From Sinomonas notoginsengisoli (GTDB taxonomy: Bacteria; Actinomycetota; Actinomycetes; Actinomycetales; Micrococcaceae), in contig NZ_JAIZDP010000003.1 in assembly GCF_021554725.1 (NCBI RefSeq), forward strand, positions 1 through 64,000: DNA of 64,000 bases, given 5' to 3'. This document shows, in pieces, positions 59,177 to 64,000 of this stretch (its first letter is position 1; each line of letters begins with the position of its first letter). The notes under the pieces were generated by a model. It searched no databases. It was not told where the DNA came from and saw only the letters and a program-made list of their open reading frames with translations. Made by a program: the position numbers and the translations under genes.

Positions 59177-60373
59177 TCAGTCCTCGACGAGGTCCTCGTC
59201 CTCGACGTCCTCCTCGACGAGTTCGTCGTCATAGTCCACGACCGCGTCGTAGACGGAGTCGAGCGCGGCGACGGGGACGTTGACCATGCCGTCGCCCGTG
59301 TCGACGAGGCCAAGCGCCTCGAGTTCCCGGATCTGGGCCACGAGAGCCTCGGAGAGGCCCTTCAGCTGCAGGGACGCGTCGGCGCCAAGTTCCTCCTCCA
59401 CTCCGAGGTCCTCACCGGGTTCGGTGCGCCCCTCGCCCAGGGAGGCGACATCCGCGAGGGGGAAGGGCTCCTGGCGGACCGCAGCGGCAAGGATGGTGGT
59501 GAGGACCGCGGAGGTCTCTCCTTCAGGGGTGCCCGGCGCTCCGTCCGTGCACGCAGCCACGACGATCTCGGTCCCGAGGAACTGCGCTTCGAGGCGCCCG
59601 AGGCCGTCGCTCTTGCCCAGGTCTGCCGCCCCCTCACCGGGGCGGGCCACCCCGCCGGTCACATCGATGAGCTCCGCGTTGGCCATGGCCTCCCAGAGTC
59701 GTGCGGCACGCGCCTCGGACCCGACGCGCTCCGCGGCGGCGGCCAGCGCGTCCGGGTCGAGACCGGCGTCAGGCGTCGTCTCCCGTTCAGGACCGAGCCA
59801 GTCGAGCAGCGCCAGAGCGTGGCCCACAAATGGTGCGTTGGCAGCGAACTCGGCGGCCTCTTCCTCGCTCGGCTGGGGCAGGTCGGCGCGCGGGCCGCTG
59901 TCCACAATCCCCCCGAGGGCCTCCGCCTCCGCGTCGAGCACCTCGGCCACGGCCTCGAGCTCCTGGGCGGTCCCCTGCCAGCGCCCAGTCTCCTCGAGGA
60001 AGCTCAGCCAGTCGATCAGGGTGCCCACCACGTACCGCTGGTCGTCCACCGCGCTGGCCTCGTCCTCTGCGGCCCCGGCAACGTCGTCGAGGAACGGCGT
60101 CAGGAAGCCCGCTACGTGGTCAGGGTCGAGGCGCAGCGACGGCGCGCCCTTGCCGAGGCTGGTGACGACTGTGATGAACATCTTCACCACCAGCAGCTGC
60201 CCCGCCGCGAACGCGGAGAGGTCATCCTCGCCGCGTGAGGCCCACGCGATGTACTCCGGCGTGAGGCCGTCCACCATGAGGTCCACACTGCGACGCCGGC
60301 GCTCATAGTCCCCCAGGGACGTGGCGGAGCCCGGGCGGGTGTTCTTCGGCTTGCGCGTGCGGCTCTTCGGCAT
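59177..60373 (-). CDS. Acidic hypothetical protein in the Ter region
   Basis: A 398-residue soluble protein I cannot assign to a family. It starts with a basic segment (MPKSRTRKPKNTRPGS), then is strongly acidic with several helical stretches, ending in a run of Glu/Asp (ELVEEDVEDEDLVED). Its last codons lie four bases from the telA stop, tail to tail. Codon use is like the neighbours. Position suggests a role in the Ter system or general stress, but there is no sequence evidence for it. Confidence 0.65.
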   Translation of the reverse strand: MPKSRTRKPKNTRPGSATSLGDYERRRRSVDLMVDGLTPEYIAWASRGEDDLSAFAAGQLLVVKMFITVVTSLGKGAPSLRLDPDHVAGFLTPFLDDVAGAAEDEASAVDDQRYVVGTLIDWLSFLEETGRWQGTAQELEAVAEVLDAEAEALGGIVDSGPRADLPQPSEEEAAEFAANAPFVGHALALLDWLGPERETTPDAGLDPDALAAAAERVGSEARAARLWEAMANAELIDVTGGVARPGEGAADLGKSDGLGRLEAQFLGTEIVVAACTDGAPGTPEGETSAVLTTILAAAVRQEPFPLADVASLGEGRTEPGEDLGVEEELGADASLQLKGLSEALVAQIRELEALGLVDTGDGMVNVPVAALDSVYDAVVDYDDELVEEDVEDEDLVED

Positions 60374-60447
60374 GAGACGAGCCTACGCTTTCCGGCGCAC
60401 GACGGCGCGGCCCACCCACGTCCCGCGCTCGCTCACGCTGGGGCGGG

Positions 60448-62361
60448 CTACAGGCTGCCGGCGAGGTCCTTGAGCACGTCCCGGATGCGCGTGGGATCGG
60501 TCGCGTCGAAGTACTGCCCTCCGGAGGCAGCGGCGATCTTCCGCAGGACTTCGGTATCCGCCCGGGATCCGTAGGCGAGCGTGAAGACCTTGATCCGCTT
60601 GCCGGTCGCGGACTGCTGGGAGAGCTTCGCGACCGTGTCCTCGAGTGTGCCGGGCCGGGCCGTGTCGTTGGTTCCGTCGCTGAGCAGGATCACCGAGTTG
60701 AGCGCGTCGGAACGGTAGCCGCCGGCCACGGTGTCCACGGAGAGGCCAACGGCCTCGTACAGCGGCGTGTAGGCAACGGGGGTGAGGCCGCGGACCTTGG
60801 CTGCGATCGACTCGCGTTGGGACTTGACGCTCGCGAGCGGCTGGACGATCCCGGGTTCGAGGCCGCCGCCGTCCTTGTTGGAGAAGCCTTCGATGCCCAC
60901 CTGGTCGTCGTACCCGAAGAGCCCGAGCGCGCCCTCGACGGCGTCTTTCGCGGCCTGGATCTTGGTCACGCCGGGCTGGATCTCGTCCCGCATGGACCCG
61001 GAGACGTCCATGGCAAACAGTACGCGGGCGGGCTTGCGCACCGCCGCGAAGCCCTTCTGCAGGCCCTTGACGAGCTCGGCGGACGGGGCCTCGAGGATGG
61101 TGGACGCGGTGCCGAAGTGGCCGGCGTCGGCGACCGCGAGGTCCGCCTCGCCCCGAATGTCACGGAACCCCGAGGCACGCACGGCGGTCTGGCCCTCCGC
61201 GGTGCGCGCGAACCGCACGAAGTCCTCTCCCGCGGCGCGCTGCGCGTCCCCCACCCAGCCTGCCGAGAGGACGGCCGCCGGGGAGTCGGCCGTGTAGACC
61301 CCGTCGGACGGGTAGTACGGGGTGAGCTGGACCTTGGGCGGTGCGCCGTTGGCGAGAGTGCTCCCATCGGGGCTCGTGATGCCGCGGTTGTACTCCCACA
61401 CCGACTTCTCGTCGGTGATGAGCGCCGAGAGCGTGGCGGAGACGGCCTTGATGTCCGGCGCGTTGCGGATGGAGTCCAGGAAGTGTGCCGCGGTGGTCAT
61501 GTAGCTGCTCGTGGCGCTCTCGCCGAGCCGCACCTGGGAGGTCGCGAAGGTCGAGGTGAGATCGGCCGTGGTGAGGAGGCCGTCGTGCCCGGAGGCAGCG
61601 GAATAGGCGGTGGCAAGCGCGAAGAGGCCTGAGCTGGCCATCGACGCGTTCGCCTTGGCAATACGGAAGTATCCCCACTCGGGCTTCCCCGCGCGTTCCC
61701 AGCCGCGGGCATCCGAAGCGGCCTTGTACACGTCCGCCCACGTCGGGGCCTTGGAGTCCCACCCCAGTGCGGCAGCCATGTCCGCGGGCATGGCCAGTGC
61801 TACGGCGGTGGAGGCGATGCTCGAGCCCGAATCGGGCACGATCGTCGCGCCCTGGCCCCCAGCTGCCCGGGCGGCCGAGAGCCACATCGACGCATCCGGT
61901 ACCCAGACGGCGGGCTGCTGGTCGGCTGGGGTCGATGAGAAGCCGCGCGCGGCGTCGTCCGCAGCGAGGCCGGACTTGCGGGACGTGACCTTGACGTCCA
62001 CGCAGCGGCCGCCCGCATCGCGCTTCGCGCCCTGGTAGGCATTCGCAACGGCCTGGACCATCCCGGCGTTCTCGGGTGAGGCGAGCACGTTGAGCCGCGT
62101 GCAGGGGCCCGCACCCGGTGAACTCGGGAGGGTGTCCCGGGTCAGCGGCGCTGCTGGCTGGGTCGCGGTGAGCTTGGCCGTCGTGGCCTTCGGGATCCGG
62201 TTGACCGTCAGTGAATCGTAGAGCGAGGGCAGCCACAGGACTCCTGAGAGCGCCAGGGCTGCGACGATCCCGGAAATGATTGCGATGCGGCTCCAGGGCC
62301 GGGCTGCGCGACGGCGGCGCGCGGCTCGTCGGCGCGAGGGAGAAGTGCTTCGTCTGCCCAT
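60448..62361 (-). CDS. Solute-binding/von Willebrand factor A hybrid protein
   Basis: A 637-residue exported protein. A basic N-terminus and a transmembrane helix (about 25-47) are followed by a periplasmic-binding-like region (about 88-420: LNVLASPENAGMVQAVANAY, PAVWVPDASMWLSAAR) and a C-terminal VWA domain (about 445-637) with an intact MIDAS DVSGSM at 452-457 and SDGTNDT. Extracellular or membrane-tethered protein binding is likely. VWA proteins often accompany TerD genes. It is divergent from the second Ter group. Confidence 0.85.
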   Translation of the reverse strand: MGRRSTSPSRRRAARRRRAARPWSRIAIISGIVAALALSGVLWLPSLYDSLTVNRIPKATTAKLTATQPAAPLTRDTLPSSPGAGPCTRLNVLASPENAGMVQAVANAYQGAKRDAGGRCVDVKVTSRKSGLAADDAARGFSSTPADQQPAVWVPDASMWLSAARAAGGQGATIVPDSGSSIASTAVALAMPADMAAALGWDSKAPTWADVYKAASDARGWERAGKPEWGYFRIAKANASMASSGLFALATAYSAASGHDGLLTTADLTSTFATSQVRLGESATSSYMTTAAHFLDSIRNAPDIKAVSATLSALITDEKSVWEYNRGITSPDGSTLANGAPPKVQLTPYYPSDGVYTADSPAAVLSAGWVGDAQRAAGEDFVRFARTAEGQTAVRASGFRDIRGEADLAVADAGHFGTASTILEAPSAELVKGLQKGFAAVRKPARVLFAMDVSGSMRDEIQPGVTKIQAAKDAVEGALGLFGYDDQVGIEGFSNKDGGGLEPGIVQPLASVKSQRESIAAKVRGLTPVAYTPLYEAVGLSVDTVAGGYRSDALNSVILLSDGTNDTARPGTLEDTVAKLSQQSATGKRIKVFTLAYGSRADTEVLRKIAAASGGQYFDATDPTRIRDVLKDLAGSL

Positions 62362-62553
62362 GCCGGGGACCTTTCATCGAAGGCGCGCGCTGGCCAGCGC
62401 TCGACTGGTAGCTGGACGCTCTGGGACCGTACAGGCGTGACGGGAATGACTCCTGAACTTTTGATGAACGGAGAATGACGGCGGAAGGCGGCGGCACGTC
62501 GGCCCACGGCATTGGGCCTCGTACTGTCGCACCCAGCGATTAGGCTGGAGGGC

Positions 62554-63078
62554 ATGGTCGGGAAGTTCTTCGGGTCACTCTTCGGGGGTGCCGGGCGCGA
62601 GCCTGAGCGTGCCCTCGACGAGCAGCTGCCGCTCACACAGGCGGAAGAGCTCGAGCAGACGCGCGCCGCTCTCGGCGTCCTGCGCAGCGCTGTCCGCCGT
62701 GCGGGCGCCCTCCTGCCGACGCTCGCCTCCTCGCGAGTGCGCCAGACCGATGACATCCTCGCCAACCTCATCGACTACATCGCCGAGAACGGGGCCTCGA
62801 CCGAGCAGCGCGTCCTCCTCAATGCGATCATCACCGACTACCTGCCCACGTCCCTGCGCGTGTACCGGGCGCTCCCGCCCGAGACGCACACGGACACCAG
62901 CCCCGAGTCGGAGAAGCTGCTCGAGCAACTCGACATCCTGCACTCGACGGCCCTGGACCTCGACCACCAGGTGCGCACCGGTGCGATCGCCGAGTTGAGC
63001 GTCCACGGCCGCTTCCTGCAGGACAAGTTCGACGTCGGAGGCATCCGCCTCGCCCCCGGAGAAGGAGAGATGCACTGA
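62554..63078 (+). CDS. Hypothetical protein coupled to TerD 4
   Basis: A 174-residue helical protein, MVGKFFGSLFGGAGREPERALDEQLPL, followed by long alpha-helices (LEQTRAALGVLRSAVRRAGALLPTLASS) and no membrane segment beyond a short Gly/Phe start. I do not recognise a family. GGAGG lies just before the ATG. Its TGA overlaps the next ATG by one base (TGATG), so it is made with the TerD protein. Confidence 0.7.
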   Translation: MVGKFFGSLFGGAGREPERALDEQLPLTQAEELEQTRAALGVLRSAVRRAGALLPTLASSRVRQTDDILANLIDYIAENGASTEQRVLLNAIITDYLPTSLRVYRALPPETHTDTSPESEKLLEQLDILHSTALDLDHQVRTGAIAELSVHGRFLQDKFDVGGIRLAPGEGEMH

Positions 63079-63653
63079 TGGCCACGATGGTCGCGGGCAG
63101 CAACGCACCGCTCACCGCGGAGAACCCCGGCCTCGGCGGAGTGATGGTCGCCATGGGCTGGCAGATGGTCCCGAGCAACGGCCCCCAGTCCGAGCTGACG
63201 TCCATGGCGATCCTGTGCGGCGAGAACGGCCAGGCTCTCTCCCCCGAGCACCTCGTGTTCTTCAACCAGCTGACGACGGCGGGCGGCGGCGTCCGCTTCG
63301 ACGGTGACGCCGGCGCTGGCGCCACCGCTGCACATGACGTGGAACAAGTCGACGTCGAGTTCTCGCGTGTCCCGGCCGAGGTCTCCAAAATCGCCTTCCT
63401 GGCCTACGTGGACCCGGAGGTGCGCGGCCCTGGGACCTTCGGTGCCGTGCGCAGCGCCTACATCCGGCTCGCCCGGCCGGACGGTTCCGAGCTGCTGCGC
63501 TTCGATGTCCCCGAGGTCCAGGGCGAGCGCATCAAGGCCATGATGTTCGGCGAGCTGTACCGGCACCGCGACGACTGGAAGTTCCGCGCACTCGGACAGG
63601 GGTACGAGAACGGGCTTACCGGGGTGGCCCGCGACTTCGGGCTCGATCTCTGA
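63078..63653 (+). CDS. TerD-domain protein 4, divergent
   Basis: A 191-residue TerD-like protein: VAMGWQMVPSNG, FFNQLTTAGGGVRFDGDAG, VRSAYIRLARPDGSELLRFDVPEVQGERIKAMMFGELYRHRDDWKFRALGQGY. The fold matches, but the acidic Ca2+ sites differ: the DLDAS segment is ELTSMA, and the GEGDDE loop is replaced by ATAAHDVEQ. It probably does not bind calcium in the usual way. It is coupled by one-base overlaps to genes on both sides. Confidence 0.82.
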   Translation: MATMVAGSNAPLTAENPGLGGVMVAMGWQMVPSNGPQSELTSMAILCGENGQALSPEHLVFFNQLTTAGGGVRFDGDAGAGATAAHDVEQVDVEFSRVPAEVSKIAFLAYVDPEVRGPGTFGAVRSAYIRLARPDGSELLRFDVPEVQGERIKAMMFGELYRHRDDWKFRALGQGYENGLTGVARDFGLDL

Positions 63654-64000
63654 TGAAGGGGCTGCGCGGCTCCGACGTGCCCTTCATGACCCGGCGCGTG
63701 AGGGAACCGGCGGTCGGGCAATCCCGCGTCCAGGGCCGGCCCGGCTCCGCTCAGCCGCCGTCCGTCCAGCCGCGGTCCTCAGGCCTCGACCTGTCCCCAC
63801 GATCGGCGGTCGAGCCCAGCCAAAGCTCTGGGCCGGCGGCGACGGAACCCGCGTCTGTCGAATCGCGGCTCTACCCGGCTCCGGCGTTCGGCGGGCTCCG
63901 CCAGCTCTCGGCGAGCAGCGCCGTCGTGCGTCTGAACCCGCGGCAGTCGGGAATCGGCTCGCTGTTCGTCACGGGCGCGCGCGGCACCGCATGGGAGGGC
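63653..64000 (+). CDS. Partial gene coupled to TerD 4, cut by the window edge
   Basis: The ATG at 63653 overlaps the previous stop (TGATG), and the frame stays open to the edge (116 codons). The translation starts MKGLRGSDVPFMTRRV and continues with a Pro/Ser/Gln-rich linker and RLNPRQSGIGSLFVTG near the edge. No family can be assigned from this part. Its place in the TerD operon is the only clue. Confidence 0.6.
   Translation, partial: MKGLRGSDVPFMTRRVREPAVGQSRVQGRPGSAQPPSVQPRSSGLDLSPRSAVEPSQSSGPAATEPASVESRLYPAPAFGGLRQLSASSAVVRLNPRQSGIGSLFVTGARGTAWEG

Overview
The window is GC-rich (about 70 %) actinobacterial chromosomal DNA. Codon use, a zinc-free rpmB-rpmG-rpsN operon, a MhuD-type haem oxygenase, LCP and Bcr/CflA proteins and many short operons with 1-4 base overlaps suggest a Micrococcaceae member (Arthrobacter/Sinomonas type). 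That placement is an inference. I see no rRNA, tRNA, CRISPR array, insertion sequence, integrase or prophage.

Layout. 0-6.3 kb: a metallo-beta-lactamase-fold hydrolase, the zinc-independent ribosomal proteins L28/L33/S14, an ArsR-SRPBCC pair with a perfect operator palindrome, a GxGxxA dinucleotide-binding protein, an HNH/DUF3761 membrane protein, a second SRPBCC protein and an alpha/beta hydrolase. 6.4-16.8 kb: a long acyl-CoA dehydrogenase, a Na+/H+ antiporter, a decayed stretch (5'-truncated HMG-CoA lyase and a frameshifted amino-acid permease), an M20 amidohydrolase, a DHA2 MFS transporter and a PucR regulator. 16.9-22.2 kb: a four-gene operon (class III aminotransferase, CaiB-type CoA-transferase, glutaryl-CoA dehydrogenase, aldehyde dehydrogenase) that spells the 5-aminovalerate -> glutarate -> glutaryl-CoA -> crotonyl-CoA route of lysine breakdown. 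Its glutaryl-CoA dehydrogenase gene carries a one-base frameshift. 22.2-33.3 kb: APC permease, TetR/hydrolase divergon, C26 amidase with a glutathionyl-hydroquinone-reductase-like protein, a polar amino-acid ABC importer without an ATPase gene, argE, a transporter remnant, a DUF998 membrane protein and an enoyl-CoA hydratase. 33.4-36.3 kb: a flavinylated electron-transfer operon (ferric-reductase-like membrane protein, FMN-binding protein, ApbE). 36.3-54.4 kb: IclR, MarR with SGNH hydrolase, phospholipase C-like protein, LLM oxidoreductase, gluQRS, a small type III PKS locus, App1 phosphatase, a GNAT-AAA+ fusion, NERD protein, MhuD, MarR divergon, Bcr/CflA exporter, a second SGNH hydrolase and an LCP ligase. 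54.9-64 kb: a tellurium/chemical-stress (Ter) region with a TerC-like DUF475 protein, four TerD-domain proteins, TelA, a solute-binding/von Willebrand A hybrid and unknown partners, running off the right edge.

The most unusual signal is not a gene. The 12-mer CGCACGACGGCG occurs 14 times (either strand), plus two 11/12 copies, where chance predicts far fewer than one. It lies in several reading frames and in intergenic DNA, once as an inverted pair, which resembles uptake-sequence or architecture motifs of other genomes. A second motif, TGACCCCTCAACG, occurs three times ahead of two unrelated genes.
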